A stretch of DNA of 11,836 nt from an uncultured Lachnospiraceae bacterium. Lineage in GTDB: Bacteria; Bacillota_A; Clostridia; Lachnospirales; Lachnospiraceae. Location of the stretch: contig CAJUOF010000341.1 in NCBI GenBank assembly GCA_910587905.1, positions 1 to 11,836 of the forward strand, written 5' to 3'. Positions 1 through 6,880 of the stretch are shown here, piece by piece. The position numbers were made by a program, and so were the translations under genes. Every line of letters begins with the position of its first letter. The stretch's first letter is position 1. The notes beneath the pieces are model-generated. The model ran no database searches and was not told the origin of the DNA. It was given only the letters and a program-made list of their open reading frames with translations.

Positions 1-18
1 CCTGGTTGTCGGGTGTCA

Positions 19-1374
19 TCAAATGCTGATGATGCCGAAGGCGCTTAAGACGGAGCTCACGAGGATCGCAACGATGCAGATGGGCGCAAGGTATTTGATC
101 ACGAAGATGAACAGTCCTTTTCCTTTGAAGGTGGCGCCTTCTGCCTCTGCTTCCTCGATCACGGCCGGGGGCTTGATGACGTAGCCCACCAGGATACAGG
201 TTAGGAAAGCCACGACAGGCATCAGGACGCTGTTGCTGACGAAGTCGAAGAAGTCTAAGAAGGCCATGCCGATGATCTGGACCTGGGCGAGAACGCCGTA
301 GCCGAGGGCCGACAGGCTTCCAAGGACAATGAGAATCACCGCCGTCACGATACAACTGGTCATTCGCTTCATCCCCGTCTTGTCACAAAGGATGGACACC
401 ACCGTCTCCGTCAGGGAGATGGCGGAGGTGAGGGCCGCAAACAGCACCAGCAGGAAGAACAGGAACCCGATAATATTGGTGACCGCGATGCTTCCGAACA
501 CCTTCGGGAGCGTCATGAACATGAGGCCGGGACCCGCATTGACGTTGGCACCGCCGCTGAAAGAGAACACGGCGGGGATGACCATCAGGCCGGCCAAAAA
601 CGCGATGCCCGTGTCAAAGATTTCAATCTGATGGACGGACGCCGTCAGATGGGAATCCTTCTTCATGTAGGAGCCGTAGGTGATCATGATGCCCATGGCA
701 AGGGACATGGAGTAGAACAACTGTCCCATGGCAGCCAGGATCGTGGTTGCGGAGAACTTGCTGAAGTCTGGCTTCAGGTAGTAGATCACGCCCTCCATGG
801 CTCCGGGCAAGGTCAGACAGTAGACGGCGATTCCTAAGGAAAGGAGCACCAACAGGGGCATCATGACCTTGCTGACCTTCTCCACGCCTTTTTCCACGCC
901 GGTCATGACAATGATCACGGTGATGGCCACGAAGATGATGAACCACACCATGGGCGAGGTGGACGAGATAAACTCGCTGAAGTAGTTGTCGCCCGCCAGG
1001 GTGGCACCGCCGCCGGTTCCATAGACGGCCAGGTATTTGATGACCCATCCGCCGATTACGCAGTAGTAGGGCGTGATGATGATGGGCACCAGGGAGGCCA
1101 GAGGCCCCAGGAAGCGGAAGCGCTTGTCGAGGACGCCGTAAGCGTGGATGGCACTCTGCCTGGTTTTTCTGCCGATGGCGATCTCTGCCACCATCAAGGC
1201 AAAACCAAAGGTGACGGCCAGGATCAAGTAGACTAAGAGGAAAATCCCTCCGCCGTATTTGGCCGCCAGATAAGGAAACCTCCAGATATTGCCGAGTCCT
1301 ACCGCAGAACCGGATGCGGCCAGGACAAATCCCAGCTTTCCGGAGAAACTGCTTCTTTTTGTCGTTTGTTCCAT
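19..1374 (-). CDS. Sodium-dependent transporter, NSS/SNF family (11 predicted membrane helices)
   Basis: The product (451 aa) is an inner-membrane Na+-coupled symporter of the neurotransmitter:sodium symporter family, whose bacterial members mostly take up amino acids. Helix 1 carries the family signature SGSAVGLGNIWRFPYL at about residues 21-36, followed by KYGGGIF. This unwound segment binds Na+ and substrate in LeuT-type transporters. I count 11 hydrophobic segments, the last ending at the C-terminus, which fits the 11-helix bacterial subgroup (MhsT/Tyt1-like) rather than the 12-helix LeuT form. The start is set at 1374 because GGAGGG lies 6 nt upstream. A longer frame to 1434 adds 20 residues with no binding site and would begin inside the promoter. 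It is transcribed away from dgt from its own promoter, so it is probably unrelated to the replication genes. The substrate cannot be read from sequence alone. Confidence 0.93.
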   Translation of the reverse strand: MEQTTKRSSFSGKLGFVLAASGSAVGLGNIWRFPYLAAKYGGGIFLLVYLILAVTFGFALMVAEIAIGRKTRQSAIHAYGVLDKRFRFLGPLASLVPIIITPYYCVIGGWVIKYLAVYGTGGGATLAGDNYFSEFISSTSPMVWFIIFVAITVIIVMTGVEKGVEKVSKVMMPLLVLLSLGIAVYCLTLPGAMEGVIYYLKPDFSKFSATTILAAMGQLFYSMSLAMGIMITYGSYMKKDSHLTASVHQIEIFDTGIAFLAGLMVIPAVFSFSGGANVNAGPGLMFMTLPKVFGSIAVTNIIGFLFFLLVLFAALTSAISLTETVVSILCDKTGMKRMTSCIVTAVILIVLGSLSALGYGVLAQVQIIGMAFLDFFDFVSNSVLMPVVAFLTCILVGYVIKPPAVIEEAEAEGATFKGKGLFIFVIKYLAPICIVAILVSSVLSAFGIISI

Positions 1375-1380
1375 ACTTTT

Positions 1381-1386
1381 CCCTCC
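1381..1386 (-). promoter_or_regulatory. Ribosome binding site fixing the transporter start
   Basis: GGAGGG on the minus strand sits 6 nt before the ATG at 1374. It selects this start over the upstream in-frame ATG at 1434. Confidence 0.85.
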
Positions 1387-1405
1387 AAAATAGTCATTTC
1401 TCTCT

Positions 1406-1434
1406 AGTTTACAATAAAATCGCAAAAGGGACAA
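1406..1434 (-). promoter_or_regulatory. Probable sigma-A promoter of the transporter gene
   Basis: On the minus strand TTGTCC (1434-1429) and TAAACT (1411-1406) are separated by 17 bp. Each matches the sigma-A consensus at 4 of 6 positions. A strongly A+T-rich tract lies just upstream (1441-1545) and could act as an UP element. The expected transcript start is near 1399, giving a leader of about 25 nt. Confidence 0.5.
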
Positions 1435-1558
1435 GGGAAAAGTGAATTTTCCGTAAAAATCCTAAAAATTATATTATTGGATAATTCTCTATTTTTTCCC
1501 TATTTCTTTCTTTTTTCTTATTTTTGCATATTTATCAAAAAAAGGCGAAGGGATTTCC
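1435..1558. other. A+T-rich divergent spacer between transporter and dgt
   Basis: This is non-coding. It consists largely of A and T runs, including pyrimidine-rich stretches at 1491-1526 and seven A residues at 1537-1543. It contrasts sharply with the G+C-rich genes on either side and separates the two divergent promoters. I see no gene or clear operator in it. Confidence 0.6.
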
Positions 1559-1587
1559 TTTGCGTTCCAAAGGGAATGTGGTATACT
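1559..1587 (+). promoter_or_regulatory. Probable extended -10 promoter of the dgt-dnaG-rpoD unit
   Basis: TGGTATACT (1579-1587) is an extended -10 element: TGn followed by TATACT, a 5 of 6 match. The -35 region at 1559-1564 (TTTGCG, 17-bp spacer) is poor, as is common when the TGn extension is present. The expected start near 1594 leaves a leader of about 165 nt before dgt. Confidence 0.6.
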
Positions 1588-1663
1588 CTAATAGTAAACG
1601 ACAAAAATATTTGCTGTTTGCTATTAGCCCTCTGGGGGAAGCGCACGATTTTTGTAAGATGGA

Positions 1664-1730
1664 TTCTGCGCCTATGCGCAGAAAAAATCGGCGCGGCAGA
1701 CGCCATAAAGAAACGATTTATGTCGTCTGC
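1664..1730 (+). other. Structured leader of dgt: two adjacent hairpins
   Basis: Hairpin 1 has a perfect 8-bp stem, TTCTGCGC (1664-1671) with GCGCAGAA (1676-1683), and a 4-nt loop. Hairpin 2 pairs 1696-1709 with 1717-1730: 13 of 14 positions pair, with one C/T mismatch at 1703/1723 and a 7-nt loop GAAACGA. Alternative pairings are possible: GGCG (1690-1693) with CGCC (1701-1704), and TCTG/CGCC of hairpin 1 with GGCG (1690-1693) and CAGA (1697-1700). These would be mutually exclusive with the two hairpins. Neither hairpin is followed by a T run, so neither is a standard terminator. A role in regulating dgt translation or mRNA stability is inference. I do not recognise a known riboswitch class. 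Confidence 0.55.
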
Positions 1731-1744
1731 TATATATTATGCAC

Positions 1745-1752
1745 AGGGGAGG
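1745..1752 (+). promoter_or_regulatory. Ribosome binding site fixing the dgt start
   Basis: AGGGGAGG lies 7 nt before the ATG at 1760. It falls between this ATG and the upstream in-frame ATG at 1739, so the downstream start is preferred. Confidence 0.85.
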
Positions 1753-1759
1753 CGGGGGA

Positions 1760-2764
1760 ATGAATATCAGGGAACAGATGGAAGCTTTGGAGGAGGCGAC
1801 CCTAAGCCCATATGCGTCGCTCAGCAAACATACTCGGGGGCGGCAGAGGGAGGAGGAGCCCTGCGACATCCGTCCGGCCTATCAGAGGGACCGGGACCGG
1901 ATTCTCCATTCCAAGTCGTTTCGGCGGCTGAAGCATAAGACCCAAGTCTTTCTCTCCCCGGTGGGGGACCATTACCGAACCAGGCTGACCCACACCTTGG
2001 AGGTGGCCCAGATTGCCAGGAGTATTTCCAAGTCTCTGCGGCTCAATGAGGAGCTGACGGAGGCCATCGCCCTTGGCCATGATCTGGGACACACGCCTTT
2101 TGGCCATGCGGGGGAGGCGGCACTCAATTCTGTCTGTGAGGGCGGCTTCGCCCATTATAAGCAGAGCGTGCGGGTGGTGGAGCGGCTGGAGAAGAACGGG
2201 GCAGGCCTCAATCTGACCTGGGAGGTGCGGGACGGTATTTTGAACCACCGGACGTCGGGGAATCCTGCAACGCTGGAGGGGAAGGTGGTGCGCCTTTCGG
2301 ACAAGATCGCCTACATCAACCATGACATTGACGACGCGATCCGGGCGGGGATTCTCACAGAGAGGGAGCTTCCGCCGGAATATACGGACGTTTTGGGGCA
2401 TACCGTAAGAGAGCGGCTCAACACCATCATCCACAACATCATCGGGGAGAGCGTGGGAAAGCCGGAAATCTGCATGTCCCCGGAGGTGGAGGAGGCCATG
2501 GGGAAGCTTCGGAGCTTCATGTTTGAGCATGTCTATACCAACAGTGTCTCCAAGGAGGAGGATCCGAAGGCCAAGGATCTTCTGATTGCGCTCTTTGACT
2601 ATTATCGAAGGCACACGGGGGAGCTCCCGGAGGAGTACCGGTGCCTGATGGAGCAGGGGGAGTCCAAGGAGCGGGTGGTCTGTGACTATATTGCGGGCAT
2701 GAGCGACGGGTATGCCATCGACACGTTTACGGAGTTGTTTGTGCCGAAGGCGTGGAAGAGCTGA
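1760..2764 (+). CDS. dgt: Deoxyguanosinetriphosphate triphosphohydrolase-like protein (HD domain)
   Basis: The product (334 aa) is a cytoplasmic HD-superfamily enzyme that hydrolyses dNTPs, classically dGTP, to the nucleoside and triphosphate. The metal-binding set is visible: H78 in LTHTLEVAQIAR, the H107-D108 doublet in LGHDLGHTPFGHAGEAAL, and D181 in LSDKIAYINHDIDDA. The N-terminal stretch RPAYQRDRDRILHSKSFRRLKHKTQVF (about 38-64) is typical of this family. The C-terminal part (about 230-334) matches the phosphohydrolase-associated region in position. The length fits the shorter clostridial 'dGTPase-like' group rather than the roughly 500-residue E. coli Dgt. It is the first gene of the unit, with dnaG starting 12 nt after its stop, which suggests coupling of dNTP pools and replication. 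The in vivo substrate is not proven by sequence. Confidence 0.93.
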   Translation: MNIREQMEALEEATLSPYASLSKHTRGRQREEEPCDIRPAYQRDRDRILHSKSFRRLKHKTQVFLSPVGDHYRTRLTHTLEVAQIARSISKSLRLNEELTEAIALGHDLGHTPFGHAGEAALNSVCEGGFAHYKQSVRVVERLEKNGAGLNLTWEVRDGILNHRTSGNPATLEGKVVRLSDKIAYINHDIDDAIRAGILTERELPPEYTDVLGHTVRERLNTIIHNIIGESVGKPEICMSPEVEEAMGKLRSFMFEHVYTNSVSKEEDPKAKDLLIALFDYYRRHTGELPEEYRCLMEQGESKERVVCDYIAGMSDGYAIDTFTELFVPKAWKS

Positions 2765-2776
2765 CGGAGGGGAGTT

Positions 2777-4531
2777 ATGTATTATCCAGATGAACTGGTG
2801 GAGGAGGTCCGCGCCAGAAGTGACATCGTGGACGTGATTTCTTCCTATGTTAAGCTGCAGAAGAAGGGCAGTACATATTTCGGACTCTGTCCTTTCCATA
2901 ATGAAAAGACGCCGTCTTTTTCGGTGACGCCGGGAAAGCAGATGTATTACTGTTTCGGGTGCGGGGCCGGGGGGAATGTGATCACGTTCCTGATGGAATA
3001 TGAAAATTATACGTTCCGGGAGGCTATGGAGGTTCTTGCCGAGCGGGCCGGGGTGGAGCTTCCCAAGGGGGAGGAGAGTGCCGAGGCGAGGAGGCAGGCG
3101 GATCTTCGGGCCAGAATTCTTGCGGTCAACAAGGAGGCCGGGCGGTATTTCTATTATCAGCTCATGGGAGCGAACGGAGGCCGGGCTCTGGAATATCTGC
3201 GGGGCCGGGGGCTTTCGGAGGAGACCATTCGACATTTCGGCCTTGGCTATTCCAACATGTACAGTGACGACCTCTACCGGTATCTGAGGAAGAAGGGGTT
3301 TGCGGATGACCTTTTGAAGGAGAGCGGACTGGTGAAGTTCGAGGAGCGGGGCGCCCACGACCGATTCTGGAACCGGGTCATGTTTCCCATTATGGATGTG
3401 AACGGGAAGATTATCGGTTTTGGCGGACGGGTCATGGGGGAGGGAGAGCCCAAATATCTGAATTCTCCGGAAACGAGGGTTTTTGACAAGAGTCGGAATC
3501 TCTATGGGCTCAATTTTGCCAGGACAGCCAGGAAGCCTTATATCCTGCTCTGCGAGGGCTACATGGACGTGATTTCCATGCACCAGGCAGGTTTTACCCA
3601 TGCGGTGGCTTCTCTGGGGACGGCCTTCACGTCCGGCCATGCCAATCTGCTCCGCCGTTACACGGAGCAGGCAGTCTTAACTTATGACAGCGACGGGGCG
3701 GGAGTAAAGGCAGCCCTTCGGGCTATCCCGATTCTTAAGGAGGCCGGTATTTCGGCGAAGGTTTTGAGCCTAAAGCCTTATAAGGATCCGGATGAATTTG
3801 TGAAGGCTCTGGGACCGGAGGCCCTGGAGGAACGAATTGCCCAGGCGAAGAACAGCTTTCTTTTTGAGACGGATGTGCTGTACGGCCAGTATGACATGAA
3901 TGATCCGGAGCAGAAGACTGCCTTTCACAATGCTCTCGCGGAAAAGCTTTTGCAGTTTACGGAGCGATTGGAGCGGGAAAACTATATGGAGGCGGCGGCC
4001 AGACAGTACTTGATCGACTATGAGAGTTTGAAGGGGCTGGTGAATGCCATGGGCGGCCGAGCGGGGCTTTCCAGTGGCGCCAGAAAGACGGTCAGGCGGG
4101 ATGAGAAGCGGGAGCGGCCGGACGGAATCCGCCAGTCCCAGAAGATTCTTCTCACCTGGATGGTCGAGGATGCCCGGGTGTATCCGGCGGTGAAGGGGAT
4201 TCTTTCACCGGAGGATTTCACGGAGGATTTGTTCCGGCGGGTGGCCGGGATGGTCTATGAGGGCTTGGAGGCCGGGAAGATTTCACCGGCAGATGTTTTG
4301 AATCATTTTATCAACGACGAGGATGAATATAAGGAAGTGGCATCGCTGTTTAACACTTCTCTTTCGGAACTGACTAAGGAAGAACAGGAGCGGGCTTTTT
4401 CGGAGACGGTGAAGCGGGTGAAGCGGCACAGTCTGGAGGAACGGATTCGGAACGTGACGGATGTTTCTCTTCTGCAAAAGCTCATGAAGGAGCAGGCCGG
4501 CATAAACGGACTGCATATTTCTCTCAATTAA
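2777..4531 (+). CDS. dnaG: DNA primase
   Basis: The product (584 aa, normal family length) synthesises RNA primers at the replication fork. Domains in order are: a CHC2 zinc finger with C38, H41, C59 and C62; the primase catalytic core, with a Toprim fold showing the glutamate motif CEGYMDV (E260) and the DxD motif TYDSDGAG (D304, D306); and a helical C-terminal helicase-binding region (about 450-584). All catalytic and zinc residues expected of bacterial DnaG are present. The start at 2777 has GGAGGGG a few bases upstream. The gene lies 12 nt after dgt and 51 nt before rpoD, the classic dnaG-rpoD arrangement of a macromolecular synthesis operon. The C-terminal domain is the most divergent part, as usual for this family. 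Confidence 0.97.
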   Translation: MYYPDELVEEVRARSDIVDVISSYVKLQKKGSTYFGLCPFHNEKTPSFSVTPGKQMYYCFGCGAGGNVITFLMEYENYTFREAMEVLAERAGVELPKGEESAEARRQADLRARILAVNKEAGRYFYYQLMGANGGRALEYLRGRGLSEETIRHFGLGYSNMYSDDLYRYLRKKGFADDLLKESGLVKFEERGAHDRFWNRVMFPIMDVNGKIIGFGGRVMGEGEPKYLNSPETRVFDKSRNLYGLNFARTARKPYILLCEGYMDVISMHQAGFTHAVASLGTAFTSGHANLLRRYTEQAVLTYDSDGAGVKAALRAIPILKEAGISAKVLSLKPYKDPDEFVKALGPEALEERIAQAKNSFLFETDVLYGQYDMNDPEQKTAFHNALAEKLLQFTERLERENYMEAAARQYLIDYESLKGLVNAMGGRAGLSSGARKTVRRDEKRERPDGIRQSQKILLTWMVEDARVYPAVKGILSPEDFTEDLFRRVAGMVYEGLEAGKISPADVLNHFINDEDEYKEVASLFNTSLSELTKEEQERAFSETVKRVKRHSLEERIRNVTDVSLLQKLMKEQAGINGLHISLN

Positions 4532-4582
4532 GGAAATACTTTGTGCAACAGCAGTAGACGGTGACGGAAGGATGGGAGTTAT

Positions 4583-5665
4583 ATGGAGGCGGTGAATCTC
4601 CGACTGGAGGACAAGCTGGCGAGCCTGCTTTCGCTGGCGGCACAGAGGAAAAACATTCTGGACTATCAGGACATCATGGAGGTGCTTGGGGAGGACAGTC
4701 TGAGCGCAGACTGCATCGACAGGACGTTCCAGGTACTGGAAGCCGCAGGAGTGGAGATACGGAGCGGGTTTGCAGAGGTTTTTCCGGAAGAGGCGGAAGA
4801 GGAGGTTCTCCCGCTGCAGAAGGAGATCGAAGGGGCTTCGGAGGAAGACCCAGTGCGCCTTTATCTGAAGGAGATCGGGAAGGTGCCGCTTCTCACGCCT
4901 GGGGAAGAAGTTCGGCTGGCCAGGCAGATCGAGGAGGGGAGCGAGGACGCTGCCAGGCGGCTTGCGGAGGCGAACCTTAGACTGGTGGTGAGTGTAGCCA
5001 AGCGGTATGCGGGCCGGGGAATGCAGTTTTTGGACTTGATCCAGGAGGGGAATCTGGGCCTTATGAAGGCCGTGGAGAAGTTTGACTACCGGAAAGGGTA
5101 TAAGTTCAGCACCTATGCGACCTGGTGGATCCGTCAGGCTATTACCAGGGCCATTGCGGATCAGGGGAGGACCATCCGCATCCCGGTCCACATGGTGGAG
5201 ACCATCAACCGGGTCATCCGGGTTTCCAGAAAGCTGACCCAGGAGTACGGGCGGGAGCCGAGCCCAGAGGAGATTGCGGAGCATATGAAGCTTTCTCCAG
5301 ACAAGGTGAGGGAGATCATGCGGTTTTCCATGGAGCCGGTCTCTCTGGAGACACCGGTGGGGGAGGAGGACGACAGCCATCTGTCGGACTTTATCCAGGA
5401 CGATCGGATCCAGGTGCCGGCGGAGGCGGCGGATTTTTCGATGCTTCAGGAACAGCTTGGCGAGGTGCTTCACACGTTGACGGACCGGGAGCGGCAGGTG
5501 CTCTGCATGCGGTTCGGGCTTCTGGACGGCGAGGGGCGGACTTTGGAGGAGGTGGGCCGGGAGTTCAACGTGACCAGGGAGCGGATCCGGCAGATTGAGG
5601 CCAAGGCCCTCAGGAAGCTCAGGCATCCCAGCAGGAGCCGGAAGCTGAAGGATTTTTTGGAGTAG
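4583..5665 (+). CDS. rpoD: RNA polymerase primary sigma factor (SigA/RpoD)
   Basis: The product (360 aa) is the housekeeping sigma-70 factor. Region 1.1-like sequence covers about residues 1-80. Region 1.2 begins at DPVRLYLKEIGKVPLL (89-104). Region 2 includes NLRLVVSVAKRYAGRGMQFL and the promoter-melting/-10 recognition stretch KFSTYATWWIRQAITRAIAD (174-193). Region 3 spans about 205-275, and region 4.2 is a helix-turn-helix, TLEEVGREFNVTRERIRQIE (320-339), ending in the conserved RSRKLKDFLE. The intact region 4 and short region 1 mark it as a group 1 sigma of Gram-positive type (about 360-380 aa) rather than an alternative sigma. The ribosome binding site is modest (GGGAG, 4 nt before ATG). 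It lies 51 nt downstream of dnaG, and a long palindrome follows its stop codon. Confidence 0.97.
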   Translation: MEAVNLRLEDKLASLLSLAAQRKNILDYQDIMEVLGEDSLSADCIDRTFQVLEAAGVEIRSGFAEVFPEEAEEEVLPLQKEIEGASEEDPVRLYLKEIGKVPLLTPGEEVRLARQIEEGSEDAARRLAEANLRLVVSVAKRYAGRGMQFLDLIQEGNLGLMKAVEKFDYRKGYKFSTYATWWIRQAITRAIADQGRTIRIPVHMVETINRVIRVSRKLTQEYGREPSPEEIAEHMKLSPDKVREIMRFSMEPVSLETPVGEEDDSHLSDFIQDDRIQVPAEAADFSMLQEQLGEVLHTLTDRERQVLCMRFGLLDGEGRTLEEVGREFNVTRERIRQIEAKALRKLRHPSRSRKLKDFLE

Positions 5666-5685
5666 TGACGGAAGAAACAAGGTTC

Positions 5686-5806
5686 TTTTCACGCCGAAAC
5701 ACGCTCCCGCTCATGAAAGCTCGCAACGGTACGTAAGAGGCTTCTCTCGCTTACACTCGGAACCCTCTAAGTACCGGCGGCTTTCATACGGTTTCGGCTT
5801 AGAAAA
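5686..5806. repeat. Nested inverted repeat between rpoD and trmK
   Basis: Successive complementary arms face a common centre: TTTTC (5686-5690) with GAAAA (5802-5806); GCCGAAAC (5693-5700) with GTTTCGGC (5791-5798), perfect 8 bp; ATGAAAGC (5713-5720) with GCTTTCAT (5780-5787), perfect 8 bp; and GGTAC/GTACC (5728-5732, 5771-5775) continuing through T-A-bulge-GAGG to CCTCTA (5764-5769). The arms are separated by asymmetric internal loops, and a loop of about 23 nt caps the fold. There is no T run on either side, so it is not a standard terminator. The base composition lacks the purine bias of the adjacent coding strand. It may be a dispersed palindromic repeat or a structured RNA; I do not recognise a named family. 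Confidence 0.75.
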
Positions 5807-5866
5807 AACTATGTTTCTCCCTGATTTCTCGGGTTGTGAGGGATTGTGGGATGGATAAGGCTCAGT

Positions 5867-5873
5867 GGGGGAG
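5867..5873 (+). promoter_or_regulatory. Ribosome binding site fixing the trmK start
   Basis: GGGGGAG lies 6 nt before the ATG at 5880. The in-frame GTG at 5865 overlaps this site and has only a weak AAGG ahead of it. Confidence 0.75.
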
Positions 5874-5879
5874 AGACGG

Positions 5880-6650
5880 ATGGATAAGGGAAATAAGGAA
5901 AAAGGCTTTAAGGCGGGGGAGGGGCGGCTGTTTCTTTCGCCAAGACTCCGGGCTATTGGGGCCATGGTGGAGCCAGGGGGCGTTCTGGCGGATGTTGGGA
6001 CGGATCACGGGTATCTGCCGATCCGGCTGCTGGAGGAAGGGCGGATCTCGTCGGCCATTGCCATGGACGTGGGAAAGGGCCCTCTTTCCAGGGCGAGGGC
6101 CCACGTAGAGGAGCGTGGGTTTTCCGGAAAGGTGGAGTTGAGACTGAGTGACGGCTTTTCGGCTCTTTTGCCGGGGGAGGCGGACGGGGCGGTCCTGGCC
6201 GGGATGGGAGGGCCTTTGATGATCCGGATCCTCACGGAAGGGCGGGAGGTGATCCGGTCACTCAAGTATCTGGTGATTTCCCCCCAGTCGGAGATTTCCG
6301 GTGTGCGCCGTTATCTTCTGGAAGAGGGTTTTGGGATTCTGGAAGAGGACATGGTTCTTGACGAAGGGAAGTTTTACACGGTGATCAGAGCCGTGCCGGG
6401 GAAGGCAGAAGAGCCACCCTGGAGTGATCTGGAGCTTGCTTACGGGCGGCATCTGCTCCGCTCGGGAAGTCCAGTAGTCCTTGATTTCCTTCGGAAGGAG
6501 CGGCGGATTTATGAAGCCGTGCGAGAAGAACTCTTATCGGCGGGGACGGACCGTGCGAGGGAGCGGCTTTTGCAGGTGGAACGAGAGCTTTCCCTTCTTT
6601 CCGGGGCCATTGCCCTGGCGGAGGCGGCGGAAGCAGGCGATTACAAGTAA
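5880..6650 (+). CDS. trmK: tRNA (adenine(22)-N1)-methyltransferase
   Basis: The product (256 aa) is a cytoplasmic SAM-dependent methyltransferase that methylates N1 of A22 in tRNA (B. subtilis TrmK/YqfN family). The Rossmann-type SAM-binding motif ADVGTDHGYLPI lies at residues 37-48. It is followed by an acidic ribose-binding region AMDVGKGPL (61-69), the family motif LAGMGGPLM (106-114), and SPQSE (134-138) before a helical C-terminal part rich in Arg and Glu (about 180-250). The length and motif spacing fit the family. The position between rpoD and a nif3 homologue is the usual Firmicutes order and supports the call. The nested inverted repeats before and after the gene are unusual, because these genes are normally packed tightly. 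The start is taken at the ATG; a GTG at 5865 would add five residues. Confidence 0.93.
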   Translation: MDKGNKEKGFKAGEGRLFLSPRLRAIGAMVEPGGVLADVGTDHGYLPIRLLEEGRISSAIAMDVGKGPLSRARAHVEERGFSGKVELRLSDGFSALLPGEADGAVLAGMGGPLMIRILTEGREVIRSLKYLVISPQSEISGVRRYLLEEGFGILEEDMVLDEGKFYTVIRAVPGKAEEPPWSDLELAYGRHLLRSGSPVVLDFLRKERRIYEAVREELLSAGTDRARERLLQVERELSLLSGAIALAEAAEAGDYK

Positions 6651-6663
6651 TTGCGAAACTCAA

Positions 6664-6827
6664 GAACATGGAATATTCCGGCAATATTTCCGGGAAAAGC
6701 CTTTCCAGCCGTGGAGGCAAGACCGTGGAAGACAGGAGGGACTCTTTCCCGAATGGCTTCTGTGGTCTCGGGCTTGCCGGAGCGTTTGGCTGGACAGGCT
6801 TTGGACGGACATATTGCCGGAATGTTC
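6664..6827. repeat. Long imperfect palindrome between trmK and nif3
   Basis: The intergenic stretch is mostly one 164-bp inverted repeat. The arms are: GAACAT (6664-6669) with ATGTTC (6822-6827); TTCCGGCAATAT (6676-6687) with ATATTGCCGGAA (6811-6822), perfect 12 bp but sharing base 6822 with the outer arm; AAAGCCT-n-TCCAGCC (6696-6710) with GGCTGGA-n-AGGCTTT (6788-6802), 14 of 15 positions; and GGCAAG (6716-6721) with CTTGCC (6773-6778). The left arm has an extra 7 nt holding a local palindrome GGAATATTCC (6670-6679). AACTC occurs just outside both ends (6657-6661, 6832-6836), a possible but weak target duplication. The layout resembles a miniature inverted-repeat element. No protein is encoded in it, although one forward frame is open through it into nif3. 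Confidence 0.75.
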
Positions 6828-6865
6828 CTGCAACTCTCATGTTATGCAATTGCCTGAAACGGCGG

Positions 6866-6872
6866 AAAGGAG
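6866..6872 (+). promoter_or_regulatory. Ribosome binding site fixing the nif3 start
   Basis: AAAGGAG lies 8 nt before the ATG at 6881. It excludes the longer open frame that runs back through the palindrome to 6668. Confidence 0.85.
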
Positions 6873-6880
6873 TGTGTGGA

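Noticed and set aside
1537..1563. Minus-strand hairpin followed by seven T residues, resembling an intrinsic terminator
   Set aside because: The minus-strand stem has an A-C mismatch, and no minus-strand gene lies upstream to terminate. It also overlaps the dgt -35 region. At most it limits antisense transcription.
1733..1738. TATATT just upstream of dgt as a second promoter
   Set aside because: No acceptable -35 hexamer is present at 16-18 bp, and a start there would leave almost no room for the ribosome binding site.
1477..1938. Forward open frame of 153 codons across the divergent spacer
   Set aside because: It begins in A+T-rich non-coding DNA with a poor ribosome binding site, runs into dgt in a different frame, and would cover the promoter and hairpins.
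1802..3640. Long minus-strand open frame (612 codons) opposite dgt and dnaG
   Set aside because: It lies opposite two genes with complete catalytic motifs, has a low-complexity Pro/Leu/Arg/His-rich translation, shows no recognisable domain, and arises from the G+C-rich third positions of the real genes.
4283..5692. Minus-strand open frame of 469 codons opposite rpoD
   Set aside because: It is antisense to the well-supported sigma factor, and its translation is rich in His, Leu and Pro with no motif. It is a composition artefact.
5836..6108. Forward open frame of 90 codons at the start of trmK
   Set aside because: It overlaps trmK in another frame, and its Trp/Gly/Arg-rich translation matches no domain.
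5686..6827. The repeats flanking trmK as a CRISPR array or integron site
   Set aside because: The two elements are single palindromes with different sequences, with no regularly spaced direct repeats and no cas or integrase gene nearby.
6668..6880. Possible 71-residue N-terminal extension of the Nif3 protein
   Set aside because: The open frame runs through the palindrome, has no ribosome binding site at its ATG, and the family N-terminus begins exactly at the ATG at 6881, which has AAAGGAG upstream.
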